Source: Rhodospirillaceae bacterium SYSU D60007 (GTDB taxonomy: Bacteria; Pseudomonadota; Alphaproteobacteria; Reyranellales; Reyranellaceae). Taken from it: a stretch of 64,000 bases of DNA. This document shows, one piece after another, positions 35,952 through 44,312 of this stretch (positions are counted from its first letter, which is position 1; every line of letters begins with the position of its first letter). The stretch is from assembly GCA_003574685.1 (NCBI GenBank), contig QOCQ01000001.1, forward strand, positions 1 to 64,000, written 5' to 3'. The position numbers and the translations under genes were made by a program. The notes below the pieces were generated by a model that saw only the letters and a program-made list of their open reading frames with translations, made no database searches and had not been told where the DNA came from.

Positions 35952-36943
35952 CAGAGCGTTACCCGGCGGTAGATGAAGCGCATGTACACCAGCGCAATGG
36001 CCCCGATCATCAGCGCGAGGATGAAGGCCGATGCCGAGCCCATGCCGAAATTGTTCGGCGGCGAGAACGTGATCTTGTAGCTGTACCAGGCGGCAACCCA
36101 GGTCGCGTCGCCCGGACCGCCCTGGGTGATCGCCAGAATTTCCTCGAACACGGCAAACGCGAAGGCGGTGCGCAGGACCAGGATCACCGCGATGACGGAG
36201 CGCAGCATCGGCAGGGTGACATGCCAGAAGCGCCGCCAGGCACTGGCGCCATCGACGGCGGCGGCTTCGTAAAGTTCTCGCGGAATGCCCTGCAGGGCGG
36301 CATGCACCAGAATGATGGCGAAGGGCAGCGTGCGCCAGATGTAGGGCACGGTGACGGCGTAAAGGGCGGTATCGGGATTGCCGGCCCAGTTGACCGGAAC
36401 GTCCGTCAATCCGAGCGTGAACAGGATGCGGTTCAGGAAGCCGAACTGGAAGCTGTAGATGAACGACCAGATGAGGCCGTTGGCGATCGGCGGAATGGCG
36501 TAGGGCAGCAGGATCAGGAACCGCGTGATGCGCGATGTCCATACCCCGGTCTGGTTGATCAGCAGTGCGATCAGGATCGCCAGCACCAGCTCGCTGCTGA
36601 CGGTAACGAAGGTGAACACCAGCGTGTTCTGCAGTGCGCCCCAGAACAGCGGATCCTCAAAGACCCGGCCGTAGTTCTCCCAGCCGGTGAAGGCAAACTC
36701 GCCGCGCCGCAACTGCGCTAGCCCAACGCGGTGTACCGAGAGGTAACCGGCATAGATCACGGGCCACGCCAGCACCAGCACGAGAAGCAGCAGCGTCGGC
36801 ACGTTCATGAAGAACGCGAAGCGGCCAGCCGGCATCTCCCGCCCGAACCACGGCCTGCGAGCCTGTCGGGCGACCGCAATCTGCTGCGCGTCGGCGGTCA
36901 CGAGGCCGGCCGTCGGTTCACACCTTGCGCTTGGCGTCGGCAA
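35951..36943 (-). CDS. Carbohydrate-type ABC transporter permease (MalF-like)
   Basis: A 330-aa permease with a 45-residue cytoplasmic N-terminus, about six transmembrane helices and the EAA loop ELYEAAAVDGASAWRRFWHV. It overlaps the substrate-binding protein gene by 26 nt at its 5' end and the second permease by 1 nt at its 3' end, so the order binding protein, permease, permease is one operon. Confidence 0.92.
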   Translation of the reverse strand: MPTPSARCEPTAGLVTADAQQIAVARQARRPWFGREMPAGRFAFFMNVPTLLLLVLVLAWPVIYAGYLSVHRVGLAQLRRGEFAFTGWENYGRVFEDPLFWGALQNTLVFTFVTVSSELVLAILIALLINQTGVWTSRITRFLILLPYAIPPIANGLIWSFIYSFQFGFLNRILFTLGLTDVPVNWAGNPDTALYAVTVPYIWRTLPFAIILVHAALQGIPRELYEAAAVDGASAWRRFWHVTLPMLRSVIAVILVLRTAFAFAVFEEILAITQGGPGDATWVAAWYSYKITFSPPNNFGMGSASAFILALMIGAIALVYMRFIYRRVTL

Positions 36944-38273
36944 TGCCCTTGATCAGGTTGTCGCAGGCCTGGTCGGCCGTGATCTGGCCGGTGAGACACT
37001 TCTGGACCTCGATGTTGAGCTGGTCGGTCCATGGAAAATGCCAGGGCTCGTACACCGACGGGCAGACCTCGCCGATATAGGCCGCCTTGTCCCAGGTCTT
37101 CAGGATCGCATCGACGTCGCCCCACGGCGCCCATCCGGTCCTGATCGCGTCGCTCTTCATCACCGAGGTGTAACCCGAGCCGAGCATGGCATCCTTCGCC
37201 AGCGCGACGGCTTGCGTATAGTTGCCGTCCCTGGTCTTGCCGCCGAGATATTGCAGCAGCTTCCAGGCCCACTCCTTGTTGCGATTGGCCGAGGACAGGA
37301 AATAGACGTGCGTCACGCCGATCGTCCTGCCGTCGCCGGGCGAGCTGTGCACCTTGACCTTGCCGGCGATTGGTGACTGCGCCGGGTCGTTGACCACGTT
37401 CAGGCCATAGTGGTGGTTCGGGCCACGGTACAGGTTCTTGCCGGCGCCGAATGCCTTGGCCGACGTGGTGAACTGGACCTTCAGGGATTCCGGGTCGGCG
37501 ATATCGAGACCCTTCTCGAACGTGTTTGCCCACCACTTCAGGGTCTCACGCGCGATCGAACCCGGGCCCAGCATGTGCTTGCCCTGCTTGTCGAAGAACG
37601 TGCCGCCCCGGTTCCAGGTCATCTGGTACCAGGTGCCCGGCAGCTGCTCAAGCCCGACACCGGCGACCCACAGCACGGGGTAGCGCGACACGCCGTCCCT
37701 CTTCGCCTTCACGCAGTGCTCGATGAACTCGTCGTAGGTGGTAAACGGCGTGTCGATCTTCAGCTTTTCCAGCATGTCGGCGTAGTAGTTCCACACCCAC
37801 ACGGCGGAGAAGTAGGGTAGGCCCATGGTCTTGCCCTTGATCGTCGCGACCTGCCCGGTAAACGCCGTGAAATCCTTGATGTACTCGGCCGCGCCGGGCA
37901 GATCATCGATCGGCTCGACGAGACCCTGGTTCACGAAGTTCGGGAATGAGAACGGCGACGACTGCGAGACGTCGATCTTCTCGCCCGCCGCGAACATGGT
38001 CGCGAGCTTGGTTGGGTGATCGTTGAACGAGGAGATTGTCGAGTCGACCTTGACGCCCCAATCGGCCTCGAACTGCTTGCCGATGCGCGAATAGATGTCG
38101 CCGTAGGTCCACACGACGAAGTTGACGCGATCGACCTTGCTGCGCGGCGTTTGGCTCCACGGACCACCCGCCTGGGCGAAAGCGGCGGATGGTCCGAGCA
38201 TGCCGAGGCCGGCCGCGGCACCCAGAACCTGGCGCCTGCCGAGCGCCCGCTTGTCGGCAACGTTGTCAGTCAT
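36918..38273 (-). CDS. ABC transporter extracellular solute-binding protein
   Basis: A 451-aa periplasmic binding protein of the family-1 (sugar) type. The N-terminus KRALGRRQVLGAAAGLGMLG looks like a twin-arginine signal, with cleavage after AFA near residue 33. The mature part shows FVVWTYGDIYSRIGKQFEAD and FPNFVNQGLVEPIDDL. First gene of the importer operon, 225 bp from the divergent TetR gene, which may control it. The ligand is not evident from sequence. Confidence 0.9.
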   Translation of the reverse strand: MTDNVADKRALGRRQVLGAAAGLGMLGPSAAFAQAGGPWSQTPRSKVDRVNFVVWTYGDIYSRIGKQFEADWGVKVDSTISSFNDHPTKLATMFAAGEKIDVSQSSPFSFPNFVNQGLVEPIDDLPGAAEYIKDFTAFTGQVATIKGKTMGLPYFSAVWVWNYYADMLEKLKIDTPFTTYDEFIEHCVKAKRDGVSRYPVLWVAGVGLEQLPGTWYQMTWNRGGTFFDKQGKHMLGPGSIARETLKWWANTFEKGLDIADPESLKVQFTTSAKAFGAGKNLYRGPNHHYGLNVVNDPAQSPIAGKVKVHSSPGDGRTIGVTHVYFLSSANRNKEWAWKLLQYLGGKTRDGNYTQAVALAKDAMLGSGYTSVMKSDAIRTGWAPWGDVDAILKTWDKAAYIGEVCPSVYEPWHFPWTDQLNIEVQKCLTGQITADQACDNLIKGIADAKRKV

Positions 38274-38498
38274 GTCATGATCCCCCATGCCCCTGGCGAC
38301 GCCGGCCGCGGATGGATGGACGCCCTCTCACGCAGAGCCGACGGTACGACAACGGGGTAGCCTATCATCATGCGTGCCCGGCTACACGTGCACAATGTTC
38401 CATGGGATGCATCGCTGCTGGACCGGTCAGACCGGCAAGCATAACTTGGTGTTCAGTGATCAGTGTCGGCCGCCACGGGATCGGACCCGAATGTAGCG

Positions 38499-39200
38499 AT
38501 GGCAACCTCGCTTGCAGCACAGGGTAAGCCGCAGGTCCGGCGCCGTTCCGCGCCTGCCGCGCGCGAGCGCAAGGCGCGCGGCAAGGGCCACGAACGGCGA
38601 GAGGAAATCCTTGCCGCGGCGCGGGCGCTGTTCATCGCCGAGGGGTACGAGACCGTCACCACGCGCAAGCTCGCCGCGCGTGCGGGCCTCTCGCAGACGG
38701 GACTGTATGTTTATTTCCGTAGCAAGAAGGAAATCCTCGAAGCGATCTGCCATGACACCTTCAGGGAGTTGGCGGGCGTCTTTGGAGCGGCGGCGGCCGC
38801 CGACACGCCAGCCGATCTCGCTCTGCTGCGTCGCCTGATCTCGGCGTACATCGCCTTCGCGCTGGCGCATCCCGACGAATACCAGCTCACCTTCATGGCG
38901 GGCCACGCCATGCTGAAGGATGGCCGTCGCCGGGATCTGTCGCTGCCTTTCGACCAGCAGGGACCGGGACTGCAGGCATTCCTGCTGTTTCGCGAGCAAG
39001 TGGTGCGCCTGGTGGAGTCAGGTGCCATGCGCCGGATGGACCCGACAGTGGCGGCGCAGACCATCTGGATGGCCTGCCATGGGCTCGCGGCGCTGCTGAT
39101 CGCGCGGCCGGGCTTCCCGTGGGCGGATCGCCAGCAGCTCATTGACGCGCTGGTCGGGACGCTGGTGCGCGGCTTGCAGAACCCGTCACGCCGAGCCTGA
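38499..39200 (+). CDS. TetR/AcrR-family transcriptional regulator
   Basis: A 233-aa regulator with the TetR helix-turn-helix EEILAAARALFIAEGYETVT, then TRKLAARAGLSQTGLYVYF at about residues 35-80, and an effector domain to the end. An Arg/Lys-rich leader (about 10-30) precedes the DNA-binding domain. The ATG at 38499 is preferred; a GTG at 38463 in frame is the alternative. It is divergent from the ABC importer operon and upstream of the amidohydrolase gene, so it probably regulates one or both. Confidence 0.9.
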   Translation: MATSLAAQGKPQVRRRSAPAARERKARGKGHERREEILAAARALFIAEGYETVTTRKLAARAGLSQTGLYVYFRSKKEILEAICHDTFRELAGVFGAAAAADTPADLALLRRLISAYIAFALAHPDEYQLTFMAGHAMLKDGRRRDLSLPFDQQGPGLQAFLLFREQVVRLVESGAMRRMDPTVAAQTIWMACHGLAALLIARPGFPWADRQQLIDALVGTLVRGLQNPSRRA

Positions 39201-39308
39201 ATTGCGGCTCAACAATCTGCCTGCATGGGTGGCGTGCGGCTGGCGCCCTGTGACGGCCGCCGGGGCGTTGTATCATCCGTTCGACAGGGAGCCTCCGGAG
39301 GCAGCGCC

Positions 39309-41036
39309 ATGACCCTTGACCTGGTGATTCGCGGCGGCACGGTGGTGGATGGATCGGGCGGTCCGCGTTTCCGCGCCGATGTGGGCATCGCTGGCGGCCG
39401 TATTGTCAGCATCGGCCGGGTGCGCGAGCCGGCGCAACGCACGCTTCACGCCGACGGGCTGATCGTGGCCCCGGGCTTCATCGACGGCCACACGCACATG
39501 GACGCGCAGGTCGCGTGGGATCCGCTCGGCTCCTGCTCGTGCTGGCACGGCGTCACCTCGGTGGTGATGGGCAATTGCGGCTTCGCGCTGGCGCCCTGCA
39601 AGCCGCAGGAACGCGAATGGTTCGCGCGCTGCCTGACCGCAGTCGAGGACATTCCCACCGAGGCGATTCTGGCCGGCGTCGACTGGCGCTGGGAGAGCTT
39701 CCCGCAATATCTCGACGCCATTGACGCCTTCCCGAAGGCCATCAACTACGCCGCCTATATCGGCCACTCGGCGCTGCGCATGTATGTGATGGGCCGGCGC
39801 GCGCTGGAGGAGAAGGCGACCGACGACGATATCGAGCGCATGCGCGCCCTCGTGCGCGAGGCCCTGCATGCCGGCGCGATGGGCTTCTCGACCTCGCGTT
39901 CGCCTACCCATACGGCGCCGGGCGACGTGCCGGTCGCCAGCCGCGTCGCCGACTGGCAGGAGGTCGAGCGCATCGCGGGCGTGCTGGCCGAGGAGGATGC
40001 CGGCATCTTTCAGATCGCGCCCGACACCACCACCGGCGACCGCCAGCGCGCCTTCCTCGACCTCTTGAAAGCGCTGGCGCTTGACATCGGCCGCCCGGTG
40101 ATGTTCGGCACCATCTCGACGCGCCAGGGCGAAGCGCCCAATCCGTGGCACTACCAGACGCGCTGGCTCGACGAGGTGGCCGCGGCCGGCGCGCGCGTTT
40201 GGGGCCAGACCACGACGCGCTCGATCAACGCCATCTTCTCGCTGAAATCCTACCTGCCCTTCGACGTGCTGCCGGCGTGGAGGCCGGTGCGCGCGCTGCC
40301 GGCCGACGAGCAGCAGCGCCGCTTCGCCGATCCCGCAACCAGGCGTGCACTGATCGCGGCCGAGGCACAGATGAAGCCGCGCGACAATGTCTTCCAGGGC
40401 GGCGGTGCGGCCACCACTGATCCGCGCCGACCCGACTACGACAATCTCTTTGCGCTGGGCGGCGTCGACTGGGATGAGCCCTCTGTCGGCGATCTGGCGC
40501 GGCGGCGGAACGCTAACCCGGTCGAAGTGATGCTCGATCTGATGACGGCCAATGCCGATCAGATCTTCGTGCAGCCGATCGTCAACGAGCGGCCGGACGA
40601 GGTACTGGGCCTGCTGCAGCATCCGCGCACGCTCGCCACCTTCTCCGACTCCGGCGCGCACGTGGCGCAGGAGATGGGCTCCTCGCTGCAGACCCACATG
40701 CTGAACTACTGGGTGCGCAAGCGCGGCGCCTTCACACTGGAGCAGGCGGTGCGCAAGATGACCTTCGATATCGCCTCGGCGTGGGACCTGCACGATCGCG
40801 GCCTGGTGCGCCCCGGCATGGCCGCCGACCTGGTGCTGTTCGATGAGGCGACGGTGAAGCCACGCCTGCCGGTGGTGGAGCGCGACCTGCCCGGCGGCGC
40901 GCGCCGCCTGGTGCAGAAGGCCGAGGGCATCGCCGCGGTCGTGGTCGGCGGCGCCGTAACGCAGGAGCAGGGCAGCGACACCGGCGCCCGTCCCGGCCGC
41001 CTGCTGCGCCGCGCACAGCAGGCTGGGGGTGCTTGA
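39309..41036 (+). CDS. N-acyl-D-amino-acid deacylase-like amidohydrolase
   Basis: A 575-aa zinc amidohydrolase. Metal-binding H61 and H63 are in APGFIDGHTHMDAQV, MGNCGFALAPC follows, and a C-terminal FSDSGAHVAQE holds the catalytic-type aspartate. The composite beta-domain is formed by the termini (LVIRGGTVVDGSGG at 5-18 and GMAADLVLFDEATV). These enzymes remove acyl groups from D-amino acids or hydrolyse cyclic amides. It lies 108 bp after the TetR gene. The exact substrate is unknown. Confidence 0.88.
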   Translation: MTLDLVIRGGTVVDGSGGPRFRADVGIAGGRIVSIGRVREPAQRTLHADGLIVAPGFIDGHTHMDAQVAWDPLGSCSCWHGVTSVVMGNCGFALAPCKPQEREWFARCLTAVEDIPTEAILAGVDWRWESFPQYLDAIDAFPKAINYAAYIGHSALRMYVMGRRALEEKATDDDIERMRALVREALHAGAMGFSTSRSPTHTAPGDVPVASRVADWQEVERIAGVLAEEDAGIFQIAPDTTTGDRQRAFLDLLKALALDIGRPVMFGTISTRQGEAPNPWHYQTRWLDEVAAAGARVWGQTTTRSINAIFSLKSYLPFDVLPAWRPVRALPADEQQRRFADPATRRALIAAEAQMKPRDNVFQGGGAATTDPRRPDYDNLFALGGVDWDEPSVGDLARRRNANPVEVMLDLMTANADQIFVQPIVNERPDEVLGLLQHPRTLATFSDSGAHVAQEMGSSLQTHMLNYWVRKRGAFTLEQAVRKMTFDIASAWDLHDRGLVRPGMAADLVLFDEATVKPRLPVVERDLPGGARRLVQKAEGIAAVVVGGAVTQEQGSDTGARPGRLLRRAQQAGGA

Positions 41037-41039
41037 TCC

Positions 41040-42176
41040 CTATACCCGCGTGGTCGAGGAGTAGACGTCGCGCAGCTCGCCGCTCCAGGTGCGGGTCGGG
41101 TAGATTTCCGACAGACGCATCGGCATGGAGCGCCGGTTCATCACCTCGAAGGTGATCTTCTTCTTCTTTCCCGGCAGCGGCATCTTGCCGAGATGGCGGC
41201 CCACCTGCGTCTCGATGCGGTTGGCCAGCAGGCCGGACGATTTTTCGACGTAGTCGACCTGGCTGTGCCTTGGGACCTCGTTGATCTCGTCCTTCTTTAC
41301 GAAGTGCACCGACTTCATGATCACCGATTCCTGCAGGTAGAAGCTCCAGTGCCGGCCGTACATGATGCCGAAGACGCAGCCGAACGAGCTCTGGATGTTG
41401 AGCTCGAAGCGCGGCTCGGCACTGTCCTGTTGCCACTTCAGGAAGCGCTTGGCCAGCTCGCTCTCCTTGGGGTCGTCGAACATGTAGTCGTCGCGTTCGA
41501 CCTCGCCCTTGATCCTGAACTGGCCGAGATTGACGCCGGTCGCTGCCATCTGGTCGCGCCAGAACTGTCCGGCGGAGCGCCCCAGCGTGCCCGTGATGCC
41601 GGCGTGATAGACGGTGGGGCTGGTCGATTCGCCGGTCACGAACACGGAGCAGCCATTGATGCCGGCCGTGAAGAAGTAGCGGGGGAAATCCTGCTCGGGC
41701 GGCTCGACCAGGCTGGACGGCACCGGCGGAATGGTGTGCTGGATGATCTGCAGCGAGTACCAGGGCAGCCAGTGGATGGGAATCCAGCTCGTATCGGGCT
41801 GGCTGGTTCCGGGGGCGAAATTGAGACCGACGGCGCCGGGAAAATTGGCGCTGGGATGCGGCACCATCTTCACATAGCGCACGCCGCCCGCGGCATTGCG
41901 GGTGATCAGGCCGTTCCGCAGGTCACCTGACTTGATGTCGCCGTTTGCCGCCGTGGTGCGGCCGAACTCGCGGCCGGGCGCTGCTCCGGCGTTGTCCGGC
42001 GGGCTGACGGCGTGCTTGCGCATGAAGCCCAGCGGATCGGCCACGAACTCGGCATCGAGGTCGGCCAGTGGCGCCTGCGGCACCTGCGCCCGGCCCGGCA
42101 TGCCACCCCGCGGCGGTGGTTTGGGTGCGTTTGCGGGGACCCATTTGCCGGACGGGGTCTTCTTCCACTCGGCCAT
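41040..42176 (-). CDS. Orphan protein of unknown function, possible effector
   Basis: A 378-aa protein I cannot assign. It begins MAEWKKTPSGKWVP, has a Pro-rich linker (15-36), and a central block with YFFTAGINGCSVFVTGE (C176) and TVYHAGITG (H191) that could be a Cys/His active site. The C-terminal half has FGCVFGIMYGRHWSFYLQES and basic GKKKKITFEV. It has no signal peptide and no obvious transmembrane helix. It ends 3 nt from the convergent amidohydrolase gene, and the SAM hydrolase gene starts divergently 120 nt away. It resembles other orphan genes of the 41-56 kb region in lacking partners. Confidence 0.6.
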   Translation of the reverse strand: MAEWKKTPSGKWVPANAPKPPPRGGMPGRAQVPQAPLADLDAEFVADPLGFMRKHAVSPPDNAGAAPGREFGRTTAANGDIKSGDLRNGLITRNAAGGVRYVKMVPHPSANFPGAVGLNFAPGTSQPDTSWIPIHWLPWYSLQIIQHTIPPVPSSLVEPPEQDFPRYFFTAGINGCSVFVTGESTSPTVYHAGITGTLGRSAGQFWRDQMAATGVNLGQFRIKGEVERDDYMFDDPKESELAKRFLKWQQDSAEPRFELNIQSSFGCVFGIMYGRHWSFYLQESVIMKSVHFVKKDEINEVPRHSQVDYVEKSSGLLANRIETQVGRHLGKMPLPGKKKKITFEVMNRRSMPMRLSEIYPTRTWSGELRDVYSSTTRV

Positions 42177-42295
42177 TGATGCCTCCTTCGCTGGTGCGTT
42201 TTCCTCAGACGGGAATTTCCGCGAATCGGCGGGCCCAGGCGAATTAACCGTTCTTAAATTTTCTTAAACGGGGAATAAGCGAGGAGTACGCCGGG

Positions 42296-43024
42296 ATGAT
42301 CGTGCTGTTCACGGATTTCGGTCTGGCAGGGCCCTATACCGGCCAGATGAAAGCGGTCTTGCACCGCAGCGCGCCCGGCGTGCCCCTCATCGATCTCTTC
42401 GCCGATCTGCCGGCCGGCAATCCGCGGGCCGCCGCTTACCTGCTGGCGGCCTATGCCGCGTGGTTTGAGGCCGGCACGGTGTTCCTCTGCGTGGTCGATC
42501 CGGGCGTCGGCGGACCGCGCCCGGCGCTCATGGTCGAGGCGGACGGGCGCTGGTATGTCGGGCCCGGCAACGGCCTGTTCGAGCTGTTGCTGCGCCGCGC
42601 CGGCACCGTGCAGCGCTACGACATCACCTTCGCGCCGCCGCACCTCTCGGCCAGCTTCCACGGGCGAGACCTCTTCGCGCCGGTGGCCGCCATGCTGGCG
42701 CGCGGCAATGCGCCGCCGGGGCGTCGCCGTAGTGACGACAGCGACCGCCGGCCCGACTGGCCTGACGATCTGCCCGAGATCGTCTATGTCGATCATTTCG
42801 GCAACGCCATGACCGGCCTGCGCGCAGCGCACCTGCCGGCCGATGCCCCGCTGATGGTGCTGGGCCGAGCGCTGCCACGCGCCCGCACCTTCGGCGACCT
42901 GCCGCCGGGTGCTGCGTTCTGGTACGAGAACGCCAACGGCCTTGTCGAGATTGCCGTCAACCAGGGTCGCGCCGATCGCACGCTCGGTCTCACCATCGGC
43001 ACCCCGGTCTCCGTTCTCACTTGA
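42296..43024 (+). CDS. SAM hydroxide adenosyltransferase (DUF62 family)
   Basis: A 242-aa member of the fluorinase/chlorinase-related DUF62 family, which hydrolyses S-adenosylmethionine to adenosine and methionine. Motifs are FTDFGLAGPYTGQMKAVL (5-22), VVDPGVGGPRPAL (66-78), VGPGNGLFELLL and, near the C-terminus, YVDHFGNAMTGL with FWYENANGLVEIAVNQG. Divergent from the upstream orphan gene. Biological role remains poorly defined for the family. Confidence 0.9.
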   Translation: MIVLFTDFGLAGPYTGQMKAVLHRSAPGVPLIDLFADLPAGNPRAAAYLLAAYAAWFEAGTVFLCVVDPGVGGPRPALMVEADGRWYVGPGNGLFELLLRRAGTVQRYDITFAPPHLSASFHGRDLFAPVAAMLARGNAPPGRRRSDDSDRRPDWPDDLPEIVYVDHFGNAMTGLRAAHLPADAPLMVLGRALPRARTFGDLPPGAAFWYENANGLVEIAVNQGRADRTLGLTIGTPVSVLT

Positions 43025-43050
43025 GCAGGACGGACTTCGCGCGTGGAACG

Positions 43051-43129
43051 GCTGGGGGCGCGTCACTCCAGTGACGCGTCTTCGTCTCGCGTCATGCATG
43101 ACGCGTCACGGGAGCGACGCGCCCCCAGC
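43051..43129. repeat. 79-bp palindromic element made of GCGTCA hairpins, family D
   Basis: Outer arms 43051-43079 (GCTGGGGGCGCGTCACTCCA...) and 43101-43129 are inverted repeats matching at 27 of 29 positions. Within it lie three hairpins of the form GCGTCAnnnTGACGC: 43060-43077, 43089-43104 (GCGTCATGCATGACGC, perfect) and 43104-43121. A weaker fourth follows at 43128-43143. It lies 26 nt after the DUF62 gene and probably terminates it. Confidence 0.75.
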
Positions 43130-43241
43130 GTCATTCGTAACGCGTGAAACAAACCCGGCCTCCTGCGCAGTCGGGCGGAAACACGCCGCGCCTAGATCGT
43201 CCGTCCAGCGCGGTCGATGGCACCGGGCGGAGGAGGAGAAG

Positions 43242-44147
43242 ATGGTCGCACACAAGGATCCCAAAAATTACAAGGAGCTGCTGAAGGCGCACATCGCCAA
43301 GGTGCCGCTGAACGGGGAGCTGTGCTCAAGCTCGACCTTCCACAAGGCGCCCTACTCGGACGAGCTGAAGAAGAATCTCGCTGATCCCAAGTACACGCTG
43401 CCCGGCGACAACAAGGACTACACCGACCTCACCGGCATGCCGCACACGATGGAGGTGAGGAACTGGGTGATCAGCAACGGCATCATGACCAGCTGCAACT
43501 CCTTCGTCGGCCAGTGCTGCATCGCCATGGGCGTTCCCAACCTCGGCCAGTTCGAGCTCGAGAACCTGCTGATCAAGCTCGGCAAGCGGCACGCCTGGGT
43601 ACCGGCGAGCTCCGGCGCGCGCCCCGGCTACGGCGACATCTTCACGTCGGCCGGCCGCCTGCACATGGGCGTGTCGCTGGGCTTCGAGGGCGACACCTGG
43701 GTCACCATCGAGGGCGGCCAGGGCGGCCGCAGCCGCGGCGTCGACTGCGTCAAGTACAAGCGCCAGAAGTTCAATCCCGCCGAGGTGCAGGGTTGGTGCG
43801 ACATGCGCGCGTTCATCGATACGCGCGGCGCCGTGCCCGACTGGCTGGTGGGCTGGTGGGTGGTCTATGCTGGCAACAAGACCTGGCACTACCACTTCAA
43901 CAAATACTTTGAGCTGTCGTACCAGCCCTACAAGCCGGGCGACACGAAAAGCGGCCCGGTCACGCCCACCGACACCGGCACCTTTTCGATCGGCCCGGGC
44001 GACTCGGTGGTCGTGGACTGGCTCGGTGAGGCCGGCCTGGAGCGCTTCACCTACGACCGCTTCGAGAGCCTGCCTGGAATCCTCGAGCGCATGAGCGGCG
44101 TCAGCAACAGCAACGAACCCATGAAAGCCGCCAAGCTGGGCCGCTGA
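43242..44147 (+). CDS. Papain-like (NlpC/P60- or CHAP-type) amidase/peptidase candidate
   Basis: A 301-aa protein with a Cys/His/acid arrangement typical of papain-fold peptidoglycan amidases: C85 in IMTSCNSFVGQC, H141 in AGRLHMGVSLGFEGDTW, and an acidic or polar third residue in TIEGGQGG (E157/Q160). GARPGYGDIF before the histidine also fits. There is no signal peptide, which suggests delivery by another system or an intracellular target. AGGAGG precedes the ATG perfectly. No immunity gene is recognisable next to it. The C-terminal 90 residues (from DTKSGPVTPTDTGTFSIGPG) form a separate domain. Family not identified with certainty. Confidence 0.65.
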   Translation: MVAHKDPKNYKELLKAHIAKVPLNGELCSSSTFHKAPYSDELKKNLADPKYTLPGDNKDYTDLTGMPHTMEVRNWVISNGIMTSCNSFVGQCCIAMGVPNLGQFELENLLIKLGKRHAWVPASSGARPGYGDIFTSAGRLHMGVSLGFEGDTWVTIEGGQGGRSRGVDCVKYKRQKFNPAEVQGWCDMRAFIDTRGAVPDWLVGWWVVYAGNKTWHYHFNKYFELSYQPYKPGDTKSGPVTPTDTGTFSIGPGDSVVVDWLGEAGLERFTYDRFESLPGILERMSGVSNSNEPMKAAKLGR

Positions 44148-44177
44148 TTAAGGTGGTGGCGCGTGGTGTCGGAATAG

Positions 44178-44256
44178 CCTTCATGGTGAGCTTGTCGAAC
44201 CATGAAGGCGTCGCATAGTGCGGTTGCTTCATGGTTCGACAAGCTCACCATGAAGC
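44178..44256. repeat. Palindromic repeat pair, family B, copy 1
   Basis: Two 31-bp units, CCTTCATGGTGAGCTTGTCG... (44178-44208) and its inverse (44226-44256), separated by 17 bp. Each unit is itself a hairpin with arms TTCATGGT and ACCATGAA. It lies just downstream of the papain-like gene. A separate half-unit of family A (CCCTCCGGGGGAAGG) is at 44294-44308, immediately before the ThDP gene end. Confidence 0.85.
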
Positions 44257-44312
44257 AGTTTTCTACGCCGAATCAGGTACGCGAACGCCCCTGCCCTCCG
44301 GGGGAAGGCTGT

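Noticed and set aside
35064-36542. A 492-residue fused version of the second permease
   Set aside because: The first 197 residues lie over the other permease in a wrong frame and have no membrane pattern. The ATG at 35951 overlaps the preceding stop as expected.
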